64,000 bases of DNA from NCBI RefSeq assembly GCF_905220565.1, contig NC_059404.1:15466472-15530471 (forward strand). Reading direction: 5' to 3'. The number at the start of each line of letters is the position of its first letter. Positions within the stretch are counted from its first letter, which is position 1. Source of the DNA: Melitaea cinxia (taxonomy: Eukaryota; Arthropoda; Insecta; Lepidoptera; Nymphalidae). This document shows positions 11,612-24,128 of this stretch, piece by piece. The notes under the pieces are model-generated. The model did not search any database. It was not told the DNA's origin and saw only the letters and a list, made by a program, of their open reading frames with translations. The position numbers and the translations under genes are program-made.

Positions 11612-13001
11612 GTATTCGGACAATAAAATACAATCCAAACTTCTAGTTAAATGAATATAAATTTAAAATACCTAAAACCTTTATCAAGAAAATTCAACAG
11701 TGAAATTAATTTAACAATTACTTTGACGTCAAATACAGTCTGAAAATAAAAGAATAACCCGTTTATTGAATATTGAACACAGTATACAAAGGCAAAGGCT
11801 TTAGTGCATTATACGTAACTATTAGTAGGAAACATATCATATATCAAACGCACTGAAGACGTCAATAGTTAATCAAAACACAGCTTTCAATAAACAAACA
11901 AGATCTGAGGTTAAGCAGAAATCGGCTTATGTTGACATTCGTCTAATGATGCGTCTATTCTAGGAAAGGAAACAATCTCATTTAATTAAATTAAGTACAA
12001 TTTAAATAAAATAAAACCTCTATTTTTAAATATAAATAAATAAAAGTCATCTTAGATATACAGTATAATACTCTAAAATAAACAAATCATTGATCATGTC
12101 TGACATGTATAACAAGACAAAAAATGCATAAGTGTCATAATATTTAACGAAGTTGATGTGTATGTTTGTCAATTTTTTAATAGAGTACGTCATGTTATGT
12201 CATGTCATATTGTGTCCTAATATAAAGTTTAAAGCTATTAATTATAATAAAATTACTTTAAAATTATTTCAATTAAGGACATTTTTACCTATTAAAACTT
12301 AAATTGGTCTAGTATTTCATGGAGGTGTCGATTTATGTATTTCATTCCGTACTTTGATTCAATATTTATTTGTTTTGTATTTCAGTTTTATCCATTCTTG
12401 ATGTTTGTTATGTTTTTGTTCAGATTAAAATCTTATCATCTAACCATCTGTGTTCATGACTTTGTCTTCGTGGAATAATGACTTTGTACAGCATTTTATG
12501 TATATATATTTTGGTTTATTTTGGATTATAAACACTGTACTTTGGGTATTTACATGTTCAACGTGGTTCTTTAAATTGGCAAAACTTTTTTATTATCAAC
12601 CGATTGACATGAAACAAACACTAAACGTTAAGTGAAGCTTACTGCAATAAGCTAGTGAAAAGCACATCTAAATCGGATTAGCCGTTATTGAGATTAGCGT
12701 TAGCAACTTTTATTATATGTATTGATGATTAATTTTAAGCATTTACTCAAACGTGGCAAAACATTTTGTTAATCAACCATAAACGTAACGCAATTCGTGA
12801 TCAAGTTGATTCGTATTATGATTTAAACATGAAATCAATTGCATACATGAATATTATTTATGCATTATAACTATTCAACAGTACTAGAAGGCTAATAGAA
12901 TATTGAATTTTATTGTTATCTATTCATAAAAATTTATATTCTACCTTTGATTTTGATTTATAAATTAAATAATTTTATACGTTCTACCTTATAATTGGTG
13001 G

Positions 13002-13325
13002 TTATTCGGCTACCGTTTCTAGATTTATTAATAGTCTTGCGACCTTAGTTATAGAGAACGGAATTACTTCAATTTGATAATTTACAATCGATTTTTTTAT
13101 CTCTGGCTGATGCCCTTGTGGTTGTAAATTCGACTCAAGTTCAAACAAATAGTTGTATAGTCCATACAAAAGTTTATTGTAATCTTTTTTTGATACTTTG
13201 TGTCTAGTGTGTCCTGGTATGAAACGTTTTATTTTGCAAACATTAAACATAAGGTATAATATAGGTAGTAGGGATATGAATGGTCGAGTAGATCTTAGGT
13301 CTGAAATCAGTTTTAGAGACGACAT
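13002..13325 (-). CDS. Unassigned 107-codon ORF
   Basis: ATG at 13325 has a fair start context (AAAATGTCG) and the frame runs 107 codons to a TAA. The predicted product has a hydrophobic stretch at about residues 16-29 ('FISLLPILYLMFNV') followed by a basic, Lys/Asn-rich region. I recognise no family. An ORF of this length is longer than most in this AT-rich DNA but could still be chance or part of an old element. No splice or promoter evidence supports expression. Confidence 0.2.
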   Translation of the reverse strand: MSSLKLISDLRSTRPFISLLPILYLMFNVCKIKRFIPGHTRHKVSKKDYNKLLYGLYNYLFELESNLQPQGHQPEIKKSIVNYQIEVIPFSITKVARLLINLETVAE

Positions 13326-13574
13326 TTTATTATGTTACTTCTTTACCTAAGGAGTACAGAAGACATACAGAGTAACTGGAACCTAAAGAATCCTACTCCA
13401 TTATTATTATTACAATATATTAAACATTAATTTAGACAATTATAATGTATAGTATGAAATTTAAAGAAACATTATTTTCAAAAAATCTTCCGATTATTCT
13501 TCGATACAAAATAAAAACATGATACAAAAAATAATGTCATATAATGTTAAAAATTGTGGCGTAACTTATATATA

Positions 13575-13710
13575 TACATATATAGACTAGCGCTTGACTG
13601 CGATTTCACCTGATTGTAAGTGAAGATACAGCCTAAGATAGTGCGCGCTTGCCTAGAAGATGCCAATTCACTCTTGATTTGAAGACACCCAAGTTATAAT
13701 TATTTGGAAA
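13575..13710 (-). mobile_element. 5'-truncated copy of the Jockey/CR1-group LINE 3' end
   Basis: 'ATATAGACTAGCGCTTGACT' and 'GTGCGCGCTTGCCTAGAAGA' match the 3' end of the larger LINE at 38310-40742, in the same orientation. Only about 135 bp is present. Confidence 0.85.
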
Positions 13711-14157
13711 TATGTATAAATTTCAGTAACAAAACATTTCTCATCTACACCCAGGGAATACGTTTTTACTTTTTTTTTACCTATTTTAAACGTCAAAGTT
13801 TTTCCTTAACTATATTTCTGCAGAAACTGTCAATAACAGCTGCTTATAAGACTCGAAGTTTCAAGTTTCAAAAGAAAATATCGTGTAAAATATTCATAGA
13901 AGGTAAGTCGAGAGAATTTAGTTGCTCGAATCGAAGTACTAAGCTTTCCATTAAATGGGATATTTTTGACTAATCGTTTAGTATTCGGCAAACTCGGATT
14001 CGAGTTGGAATCCGTAATTGATTAAATTATACCCAAACTTGGGCGGTAGTAACCGATAACACTGATAACTACCCATTCGAACAATTGTATTGCTAATATT
14101 ATTATGTAAGCGACCGTTCGAGTAGCTAATACAAGCGTTATATTTAACCGATATCTT

Positions 14158-14617
14158 AATATATATAAATCTCGTGTCACAATGTTTGTCCTCAATGGAC
14201 TCCTAAACCACTTAACTGATTATAATAAAATTCGCACACCATGTGCAGTTCGATCCAACTTGAGAGATAGGATAGTTTAAATCTCAAATTATAGTCGCAA
14301 TTTTAATTTATTGCTAATTATTTGTCTGTTATTATTTGACAGTCACAATTATCTGTTAACTCCAAATGATTCTAACAGATGTCGAAAGGTATCGACCTTT
14401 CGACTGGGTTGAGTAAGTAATCAATAGATGGCGCTGCTATGGTAAATCTACGAACGTGTCATATAAGCTACATTTTAACAGCATAATTACCACGTGTTGT
14501 TGACGCTATAAAATTAATTAAATTTATTTTTTAGTGAACGAAATACCGTATAATTCAATTATAATGTAATATAACAAAAACTTTAGCCACAGCAACGCGT
14601 GGCCGGGTCAGCTAGTC
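14158..14617 (+). repeat. Helitron-like repeat ending in CTAGT
   Basis: Starts 'TATATATAAATCTCGTGTCA' and ends 'GCGTGGCCGGGTCAGCTAGT'. The same ends occur at 26412-26594 and, reversed, at 55005-55207. The CTAG end fits Helitron termini (CTRR), but the hairpin and insertion site were not proven. A 10-bp perfect hairpin (loop ATCG) lies at 14381-14404. Confidence 0.45.
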
Positions 14618-14783
14618 ATATTATAAAATTAATAACTACAAATAGAATAAGAATTCCTGTTAAGTCATAATCTAAACAATAACTAGATTTATATTTCAAA
14701 GAATAATATAATTTTGAAGAGGTGTAAAAGATTTTTATAAAAACAATTTACTACATATACGACGTCTTGCTTAAATTATTATG

Positions 14784-15110
14784 AACTAGCTGTGCTCGCG
14801 ACTTCGTCTGCGTGGAATTTAACAAAAAAGTTATTTGTTTATTTCGCAGAGTTATAATATAAAAAAAATCTAAAATAAAAGTAGTCTAAGTTACTCATGA
14901 TTACATCAGCCAGTGAAAGTCCCGTCAAAATCGGTCCAGCCATTTCAGAGATTAGCCGGAACAGACAGACAGACAGACAGGCAATAATTGTAAAAAATAT
15001 TGTTTTAGTATATGTAACATGTATATATCCATAATTATGCATTTAGCAAAAAGCGGTTATTTTAATATTACAAACAGACATTCCAATTTTATTTATTTGT
15101 ATAGATATAG
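14784..15110 (-). repeat. Helitron-like repeat (subfamily with 'ACGAAGTCGCG')
   Basis: Read on the minus strand it carries 'CGGCTAATCTCTGAAATGGC', a 'GTCTGTCTGTC' run, and the end 'GACGAAGTCGCGAGCACAGC' followed by TAG. Copies in the other orientation lie at 45265-45570 and 59708-60002. Confidence 0.5.
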
Positions 15111-15537
15111 ATAATTAGTTTATAATAATGATTTATTCACATACTATTTCAAATCAGCAATTTCCTAAGTCAAGCGAATGAGTGATAATATAAAATCATA
15201 TTCTATTTTTCAGTTCGTTTAATATTTTTTCATTTTTATTTTCGTTTGACTACCGATTTACAATTGTAAAAAAAATTAAGAAAACTTTCAAAGATTTCAC
15301 AAAAGTTCGAAAGGGATGAAGCAATCTTTTCCTTTGAAAATCTATTCTATAAAAGTTGTCTCCAGCCATTTGAGATTATCTAACAAACATTAAAGTAATT
15401 AAAATATTTAACTTGATTACTCAGGTTTCTACTCTCGACGTTTCCCTAAGGAATCTTAACTATCTTTTAGATTAACGAATAACCTCTCAGATTCGCACCT
15501 TATTTCTTTGGATTAGATACTATTCATCTGGGGTTTT

Positions 15538-15795
15538 CAACCGACTTCCAATATTGAGAAGGTTATCAATTCGACTGTATTTTTCTATGTGTGTTTTCTC
15601 ATAAGTTCTACAGTGTGAACTAAGTTCGATGATTCTTTTCATGGCATGTGATGTCATGTGGTCCCATATTAATTTTATCGAGATTTGACAAGTATTTTTT
15701 GAGCTAATTCTAATCTTGCGTATTGTATTTGAGTAATTTTTCGTTGACCTACATTTTATTTCTAGCTGATGTAATTGACCTCGGTTTTTTTTTCG
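15538..15795. repeat. Short element with inverted ends AACCGACTTCC / GACCTCGGTTT
   Basis: The two ends are imperfect inverted copies. The interior ('GGCATGTGATGTCATGTGGT') matches the internal unit of the 8201-9040 repeat. Non-autonomous; class unresolved. Confidence 0.5.
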
Positions 15796-16061
15796 TTTGC
15801 TAACAAACACAACCATTACGAGTTTATATTAGTATAGATAAATAAGACAAAATAATTTAGTATAAACGATACTTACAAAATTAACGTTATGAAAAGTTGA
15901 TCATCTACGTGTTTTCATCTAAAACGCAACACTTGACGAATATTGTTGGTGAAATTATTTCTCTTTAATTAATCTACAGAAATCTACAATAGCATATAAT
16001 TAAGTGATAAGCTTACCCCTTATATCCATTCTAAATCCTAAGAAAATCGTCACGTCCCCCT

Positions 16062-16195
16062 ATCCATCCATCAGCTTTTAACAATCCAATGCTGGACATA
16101 GGCCTCCCCTAATGTTCGCCACTCCGTCCGGTCTTGCGCCCTCTGAATCCAGCGGCTTCCTGCTGTCTTTTTAATATTCGTCGCGTACAATATGG
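16062..16195 (-). mobile_element. Second RTE-type LINE tail
   Basis: 'CCAATGCTGGACATAGGCCT' followed by 'AATGTTCGCCACTCCG' and 'CAGCGGCTTCCTGC' is a distinct lepidopteran LINE 3' end, read on the minus strand. It is related to, but not colinear with, the more numerous RTE tails. Confidence 0.65.
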
Positions 16196-16535
16196 TAATT
16201 GAAAAGCTAGTTAGACGGATCTGTATCTGTTTAACTCTAATGAACTTGACTTCACGAACTTAACCCTTATCAACCTATACTTTATTTTCTGTTTTTACCT
16301 TATATTTTATTTTTGTGTTGTATTGTACTCGCTAGATCGAAATTTATGATGTGATGATTTTATATTCGGTCTAAGCGACCGTGGCGCCATCTATAGTGAG
16401 TTCTTTACAGAAACCCGTAACTATTCAAAGTTTCATATTACAATGAAAATCTTTGACAGGAGACGACACCATGCTATTTTAATTTGAACGGTTTTATTTT
16501 TGTGTTACCCACACATTAGGGAATTCTAAACATTT

Positions 16536-16668
16536 TTTAATATCATATCAAAAATCGACCGTTCCATCGTTGATCGAACCTGCATCTCCGACTGACCGTC
16601 GATGCTCTAGCCAATTAAGATATGGAATAATGTACTCGCTAGATCTAAATTTTTGATATGATGATTAT
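16536..16668 (-). repeat. tRNA-like core in inverted arms, copy 2
   Basis: Left arm 'ATATCATATCAAAAATCGAC' pairs with right arm 'TTTTTGATATGATGAT'. Between them, 16560-16629 is a tRNA-like sequence with some broken pairs ('TTGATCGAACCTGCATCTCC'). A partial further copy of the right arm lies upstream at about 16328-16375, so the locus may be compound. Confidence 0.6.
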
Positions 16669-16699
16669 ATATTACTGAGGGGATGATTATATACTACAG

Positions 16700-16925
16700 G
16701 AGGTATAAAAGGAAACATTCTGCTCAAAATCTGGAATAGCCGGACCGGGGAAGTGTCTGAACTTTATAGAAGATCACAGGTAAATAATACTGCTTTCAAG
16801 CAGTGTAGTGTTCCTGTGGTGAGTGAGGTGACCAGAGCTTCCGGGGGGAATTGGGGATAGGGTCGGCAGCGCACTAGCGATGCTTCTGGTGTCGAATGCG
16901 TCTATAAGCTAAGTTAACTGCTTAA
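16700..16925 (-). repeat. Interspersed repeat family R4, 3'-trimmed
   Basis: Reverse orientation: 'GAAGATCACAGGTAAATAAT', 'ACTGCTTTCAAGCAGTG' and 'GGGGATAGGGTCGGCAGCGC' are recognisable. The terminal CCCTACCTCA segment is lost. Confidence 0.75.
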
Positions 16926-17321
16926 TATTTATTTTATAACAGAATTTTTTTATAAGCAAACATACTTAAACTCAGACCTAAATTAAGTATGTCATCTTAT
17001 AATACATAGCAAGTCATAGATTACTGTTGCATAACCGGATGTGCCGTGTAATGTTTCAGTAATGTGTTATGTCATATTACCCTATATTAAGCGCAATGTT
17101 TGCGTGATGTATATTGTCACTTTACTAGACATTACTCTTCTTGTTTGGATAATCTGTAATGTCGCAGTAAGGATGATATAATGTAGACTGTCGATAGAAA
17201 CTAATCGCAACGAAAATTAATATAAAATATTTATTAAAATAGTTCTAAATTATTATTAAAAAGTAGGTAACCCGGCGACCTTTGTACCATCATATTTTTT
17301 TAAAATTAGAATATAATTTTT

Positions 17322-17796
17322 GAAGTTTACTCCTTAAGGTTAAATAAGTCGCTCATCTTTCCATACAAACGTATAACAGCACCTACTACAATGATTGACG
17401 TTGACCATTCAAAATTAAGGATAATATCAATTGATCTCGTCATTATCTATGTATGTATGTACCCAAAACCGTTAAAAATTATACATTTAAATAATACAAG
17501 CTTCTACTTTCGTATTTCAACCCTTATTTTTCCGGCGAAAATAAATGGTATACGGAGAAAGAAAGCTCTATAAGGCCACCGGTAAGCGGAAGGTACGAAA
17601 AAAATATTAGCATTAAAATCTACTGAACGAATAACCTCGTTACGTTATTGTTAACACCATCTATCGGAACCTAATAGAGTTTCGATAGATGGCGTTATTT
17701 TATTCGTTTATTTACCGTTTTGGCATAAATCTTTTTTTTAGACTAGTGAGCCTTTTTAATGCCTATTTAGAAAGTGAATCTGAAGGAGTAAACTCC
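17322..17796 (+). repeat. Non-autonomous element with inverted ends of the GGAGTTTACTCC type
   Basis: Left end GAAGTTTACTCCTTAAG (17322-17338) and right end GAAGGAGTAAACTCC (17782-17796) are inverted copies. The interior from about 17612 ('CTACTGAACGAATAACCTCG') to the right end is colinear with the reversed copy at 61689-61881. It contains an imperfect ~17-bp hairpin at 17653-17696 around 'CCATCTATCG'. No ORF with a transposase motif. Confidence 0.6.
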
Positions 17797-18854
17797 AGTC
17801 GTGCGCCGGAACTACTTTTTTTTCTATTGTACACACATACTTTTTTTTTCTATTGTATAAACTTATTCACTGTAATAAAGTACATAAAAATTAGAATCAT
17901 CTAATGTGGTGTGGTTGTTAGGCAGGTCCACGAGTACATACATTTATTCGGTTCATTTTTATGAGTATAAATTATGCTATTAGGAATATTAACTAATTCA
18001 ACCTGCAACACAATATCGTAGTAAACATGTCGTTTGATAACTAAAGCCCTAAAAGCATATATGCTATGAAAATTAAAAGCAAAAGTACTCGTTTCATTTT
18101 ATGGTTTTACCGATCTAGTTTGTCTGTTTATGGTACCATCAAGCTTCGACCCGGGCAAGGTGTAAACTAAATAATTCTTTGCTGATAATAACATGTACGG
18201 TTTTGGGTAATTATGTATTATTACACGACACAGAATTACACTACAACAGAACCCCACTCTACTCCACCCCAGTCTACTACCTAAAACATTAAATATATTA
18301 TTTTGTTTTAAAAGGAACACGCTTGACCTACATGGTTATAACAACCTTCGTTCCTCTGGGACTACTGCGTTGGCCGACCTAAGACCGCGCTATCATTTGA
18401 ACACACAGATTACATAACTAATAGATATTAAATAGAATTTATTTTATTTACTGGTTTAAGCCGGATTTATACTTGACTGACGTGTGGTGTCGTTTCGTGT
18501 CTGACGTGATGGCTAGCGTTTACATTATTATGTCGTGTTCTGACGCATCAGAACTATATTTGGAATCAATACAGCCGCAGCTCTAGAAAAGGTCAAACGT
18601 TTGAAATGTTCTTCTATGAGTCATCGGATTGTGATTCAGATTTTGAAAAAGATATTCAATTTTTAACAACTCTTTTAAAAAAAGAAAGAAAGAGAAGGAG
18701 ATTTTGGATTCATCCAAGCAATAGACAAATAATATATTATGTATTATATTGATACCTATTAGATTGATGATATGATTGATATTATATACGATCTCAAATC
18801 TAGAAAAATGCATGAAATATAATTTCAAAACACGTATAAACCGATTTTTTTTAA

Positions 18855-19034
18855 TATATATAACTAAGTCAGCAAACAACACCTGATGGTAAGCGATTAT
18901 CGTAGCCTATAGACACCTGCAACACCAGAAGCATCGTAAGTGCGTTGTCGATCCTATCCCCCCAGGAGCTCTAGTCGTTTTACTCACCACCTTACTCACT
19001 AACAGGAACATAACACTGCTTGAAAACAGTAAAT
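18855..19034 (+). repeat. Interspersed repeat family R4, 5' half
   Basis: Begins 'TAACTAAGTCAGCAAACAAC' and stops shortly after 'ACACTGCTTGAAAACAGTA'. Confidence 0.75.
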
Positions 19035-21452
19035 AGTAAATAAACTTTGAGAAAGTAATTATTTGTACAATAAGTTTTATTATGACTTGAATTTCATAAC
19101 GGTTTCGCGCTTTTAATAACGATGAAAATGAGAACTGTTACTAAAGGAAGAAATGAACGAATTAAGTGTCACAGTCTTCTTTGTTTTTGCGAAGTCGTGA
19201 CAGCAGAATTGAAAAATTGAACAAATTGCTTTGAGATACGAATACAAAGGTAAAAAATGTGACAGTAAAGAGTGCCCCAAAAAATATTTTTAATAAAATC
19301 CTCCGTTACAGTTTCATTATGATGCACAGACAGGATACATGCAACATTTAAAAAAAATCAACTAACAAAAACATTCAAAAGAGCGCTCTTCGCAAAGGTC
19401 CTCTAATAATAACAGTTTGAAATTAAGGACTAACGCAATACTCGTAGCTATGAATCATGTATCAACAAAACCCTTGAACCGACAGACAACCGTGAAATTT
19501 AAAATGTACGCGTACATTGTATTTGATATTAAATAGCGTCTGCTATGCAGGAATATACGGATGCGTGATCAAAAGCTATCACTTTGACTAGGGAGACGTG
19601 TAAACGTGGCTGGAACGCGACTGGCGATATTGTAGAACACACACACATACACACACACACATATATATCCTATCGCTGATATATTACATGCTAGCTCGAT
19701 ATCTATGTAACGAACACCTCTAGATGCATTTTAAACTGATTACGATGTAGTTGTGGATATTTCATTGAACCAAGTAAATTTATTGGTATCTGAGATTTCC
19801 TTTGTCACGCAATAAATGTTACCCTAGTAACTATAATAATGTGATATTTTTAAGTGTAAAAAATAGGAACATGAGGCTATATAAGTGATTAATTAATTGT
19901 TTTTGGTACTCTTATCTGCTCGAGGATTTAATTGCATTATACGGTCAATGTATATGTTTCACCTCTGTTCGTGTGGTGTATTATGAGGGATGGTTGAGAA
20001 AAAAAAAATCAGGTTTACAAACAGACAACAGTCGTACATCGGAAGTTATTTTTTGTTAAGTTTAATTAAAACTTGAAAAAGATTTTTAATTTAAGTAAAG
20101 AGCTGTTGTGAATCGGTTTCAAAAACAAATTTTAAAAGTATTTTTTTTTAATAAATCTTAAGTACTGGTAAGCTTTTACGGTTTTGATTGCGCAGAACGT
20201 CTGCATGACTGAATCCGAAATTAAGTTTTCTTAAAATAAAATCTTTATCACTCTTTCTTCAACTTAAAATTGAGTTTCATATTTTATGATAGAATAAATT
20301 ACTTATAAAGGAAATTCTCTAATTCGAAATACAATCACGTATTCCTCGAAACGTAAGAATATTAATTAATTAATTAATTTAATTAAGGGATAAGAAGCCC
20401 TGCCCTAATATTGTTGCGTTAATTAACAAAGCTGTCTATAAGATTTATAATGTTTGAATAACAATATTTGTTCATTATATCGACTACGAGATTTAGTCCG
20501 TGAGCAGGCCTTGAAACAATTTTCTCTCTACATACTCTTATTCATATACGATATTGCTTGAACTTCATTTAATTAATCACATTTTGTGCAACTAATACAA
20601 CGCCATCATATTGGGTATTGATTGGACTTTTTAAATACTTATATTTTTTTATTATTAAATTGAATCAATAAGGAATAATTGGGTGTTATTTCATAATTTT
20701 TTTTTACTTTAGCTGTCGAAATTAAATTTCAAAAGTGTAGTTAAATCTATATCCAGCTAGAAACGCCGCACAAGTGCTCATACAAAATTTCGTGTAAGTA
20801 CGTGAGCAGCGTTCTTTGATGAAAATGTTGAAATTAAAATTTGACTACACGCTCGGGATATTTGTTCTTCTGCTTTGACTTAAAATTGTATTCAGAATCC
20901 AAAATCAAAAACATCCTTTTTCAAATTGCCTTCAAAAATACTGTTGTATTGTAACTTTATGTATGGCGGTAGTTTCACTTTTTTAATATGAAAATACCGC
21001 TGATATGAAAATTTTGTTTATGCTGAGAAAAATGAAACATATATAATATTATTAATCAGACCTGTATGAATTCCAGCGTTACTAAGCCCATACATCTTTT
21101 TCTTCTATATATTCATACCTCACTCAAGTAACCTATATCTGATTTTAATTACTCAATGAGATAAATCGATTCGTCCAGAAAAAGCTAGAATAAAAAAACA
21201 AAAATAAAAAACGTTGTTTCTGTAACTTTGGGTATAAATCTTGCGCTAATATGGGCCTTAATGGGCTTAGAAACTTTTAATTAATTCCCCCGTTCCCTTA
21301 CTTTTCACCACCTTTAGTTTTCTGTTTTTTATATTATATTTTCTGGGTAACATACATTTATTTTATTATTCACTGAAAAAAATTATAAAAAAGACTCTAT
21401 TCTTTTCATATGACTTCAGTTTCCATTTAATGCAAATATTTCTAGGAATATT

Positions 21453-21753
21453 TATCATCATCATTGTCACTTCAGCCTATCACAGTTCACTGCTGGATAT
21501 AGACCTCCACAAGTCCGCACCAAAAATGGCGTGAGCTCGTGTGTGTTGCCCATAGTCACCACGCTGGAAAGGCGGGTTGGTGACCGCAGGGCTGACTTTG
21601 TCGCACCGAAGACGCTGCTGCCCGTCTTCAGCCTGTGTTAGTTTAAGTTCCAAGGTGGTAGTGGAACTGTGTTATCCCTTAGGCGCCTCTTACGACACCC
21701 ACGGTACTACCACCCACTGGTGGCTATATTCTTTACTGCCATAGCCACACAGC
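21453..21753 (-). mobile_element. RTE-type LINE 3' tail, copy 2
   Basis: ATC repeats at the left edge, then 'TCACAGTTCACTGCTGGATA' and the tail colinear with 10923-11255, ending at 'GCCATAGCCACACAGC'. Confidence 0.85.
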
Positions 21754-21784
21754 TTATAGTCATATCAGATATTTTATTTTTCTA

Positions 21785-22505
21785 AACTACTAGCGACCCG
21801 CTCCGGCTTCGCACGGATATAAAATATAATTATAGCCTATGTCATTCACTGAAAAAATGATTAAAATCGATCCAGTAGTTTTGATTTATTCATTACTGCC
21901 CGTGGCCCGCACGCGTTAACTTAGAGTAAAAGCCGGCCGGAACCGCCGCAAACGCTACGTACCGCGATTTTTAAATCTGTAATATCTTCGAAAATATTCA
22001 TTTAAATCATGTGCTGTAAAGAGCCATATAAATCTATATTAAATAAAAAATACATTTAAGGTATTTAATTGGATAAGGATTAATACTGTATTGGGTAAAA
22101 TCGCTTCGAAAATTAGCCATTATTTGTCGTAAAAAGTAAATGACAAAAAAAAAATTATTGTAGGATATCCATAAGAAATAGGTATATACCATCGCAGAGT
22201 TTTCTGTAGACCTTTTCAATGTGTACAATACTTAGTACATTATTTTGATAAATCTCGTAGGGTTCAGCCTGCGTTTGCAATTTAAGCGAAAAAAAAAATA
22301 TTTACGACATAACATTAGAAAACTCATAAATAACAGTATTTCTCCACTATTTAATGGATGTTATTATACATATAAACCTTCCTCTTGAATCAATCTATCT
22401 ATTAAAAAGAACCACATCAAAATCCGTTGCGTAGTTTTAAAGATTTAAGCATACATACATGTGCAGGGACAGAGAAAGCGACTTTGTTTTATACTATGTA
22501 GTGAT
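21785..22505 (-). repeat. Helitron-like or unclassified dispersed repeat
   Basis: Edges 'ACTAGCGACCCGCTCCGGCT' and 'AAGCGACTTTGTTTTATACT' resemble termini of long dispersed lepidopteran repeats; the interior has 'AAAATCGATCCAGTAGTTTT' and is otherwise AT-rich. A 64-codon ORF inside (22034-22228, -) shows no motif. Confidence 0.35.
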
Positions 22506-23079
22506 GTCAGAATTGATCGAACAATGACGTCTTGCATATACAGGTTATCCAATTTATTTATGAATTAAATATGTCTAGTGTTTTAATATCACTTATACGA
22601 TATGTATATATGTAACGATTACTTTCGATTACCATTCGAATTTAATCGTATTAGAGGAGTCGTACACGGCTACATACAACTACTTAATACTTGTTTACAC
22701 TTCTGGGCATTAACTTAGGTAATAAATTAATGATTTCTTTTATAAAGACGACTTGTTCCCATTCAATAAAGATATTCTTATTAGAGATTCTATATATATT
22801 AGCGATACCAAATTTTTCCCTTTTGTAACTTAACCTGTAAGACATCCTAAATATTTTTATAACTCAAATACAAGTAGGTTAATTTAGAAATGTGTAATTT
22901 TTTCGGGATAAAAATAAATAAACAGTACAAAGGCAACCACGTATCGGTCAACATTTTTATAAATATTTTTGTATCGGTGCTAGTGACGGAATCGTCCATA
23001 TATCTTAAAAATTATGGTATCTGAGACGCGGTGACGAGAGAAACTAAGTATAGTATTTAAATTTATATAATAAATAGAT

Positions 23080-23320
23080 TTTTTTTATATCACTAGGTCG
23101 GCAAGCGTACGGCTTACCTGATGGTAAGAGATTACCGTAGCTTATAGACACCTACAATACCAGAAGCATCGAAAGCGCGTTGCCGACCCAATTCCCAATC
23201 CCCACCAGGAGCTCTGGTCACCCTACTCACCAACAGGAACACAATACTGTTTGATAACAGTATTATTTAGCTGTGGTCTTCTGTAAGGCGGAAAATTCCT
23301 GCTGTGCCCTACCTCACTTA
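23080..23320 (+). repeat. Interspersed repeat family R4
   Basis: 'CACTAGGTCGGCAAGCGTAC' to 'GCTGTGCCCTACCTCAC', colinear with other copies, with a deletion of the middle of the 'CCCCAGTCGGGCTG' part. Confidence 0.85.
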
Positions 23321-24055
23321 AAGACTACCTCAGATATAATAAAAGAATAACATTTAAATTTAAAATGATACTTTTTTTGTAAAATAACAATTATACCGGT
23401 GAAAAAATTAAAATACTCGCAGTATCACGAAACATCGAGGAGTCAAATCGGATGAACATCGAAGCCTTCATTCCATTTCGAAATGAATGTACAAAAAACA
23501 AAAACGCTTCGAAAAGAGATAAATGTCTGTTCTATGTACACTCACAATCTCGTCAACCGTCACGAGATTTTAATCAAAGTGTTGAATGTCACGAATTTTA
23601 GCATTCGAAATATTTTACATATATGTACATTGATAGTTATGTGTCTCTTTTAGTATGTACGGGTCCAGAAAGTCAAAATTGTTTGATGAAGAATTCGTTT
23701 GTACATTTTTCATTACCAAAAAATTCACAGACTTTATTTCTTATTTAATTATATAAATTGGTACAGGAATTAGCGATCTTATAGACACAATTGTTAGAGG
23801 CTTATATTTATTGTGACGAACATGCTAGTCACCTGTAAGTAGAGTATTTGTGTCATGATTTCGAATCTAAATTTTATTTTTAAAATATTACTGTGTCTAC
23901 TTTTGTTTAGGCTCGCAAAACAATTAACTACAATAAATAAATTCATTGGGTAGCGCACGTAGGAAACATCTGAACAACCTGTTGCAACCCGACTGTGGAT
24001 AGACCTTAGCCTTCTAAAACTCACAAAACAGTACTGCTCTCAAAAAGTGTTATAT

Positions 24056-24128
24056 TCTTATAGTAAGTAGTGCAGCCAGAGTCCCTGGAAACACTGGCTT
24101 GATAGAGGGTAACCACTTACTATCATAG
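24056..24128. repeat. Imperfect long hairpin
   Basis: 'ATAGTAAGTAGT' at the left and 'ACCACTTACTAT' at the right pair over 12 bp with one mismatch, and inner segments 'GCCAG' and 'CTGGC' also pair. Likely the core of a small inverted-repeat element. Confidence 0.45.

Larger units (their letters stand above)
9520..13560. other. AT-rich non-coding block
   Basis: Contains a tRNA-like inverted element remnant (10072-10165), an RTE LINE tail (10923-11255), a family-2 SINE (11306-11611) and one unassigned minus-strand ORF (13002-13325). The rest shows no motif, splice-flanked exon or RNA gene that I can support. Confidence 0.5.
13711..21452. other. Repeat-rich non-coding block
   Basis: Contains Helitron-like repeats (14158-14617, 14784-15110), inverted-end repeats (15538-15795, 17322-17796), an RTE tail (16062-16195), a tRNA-like element (16536-16668) and R4 fragments (16700-16925, 18855-19034). 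Between them, and notably from 19035 to 21452, I see only AT-rich sequence; 19637-19670 is a short CA/TA microsatellite and 20364-20390 a TTAA-rich run. Confidence 0.5.
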
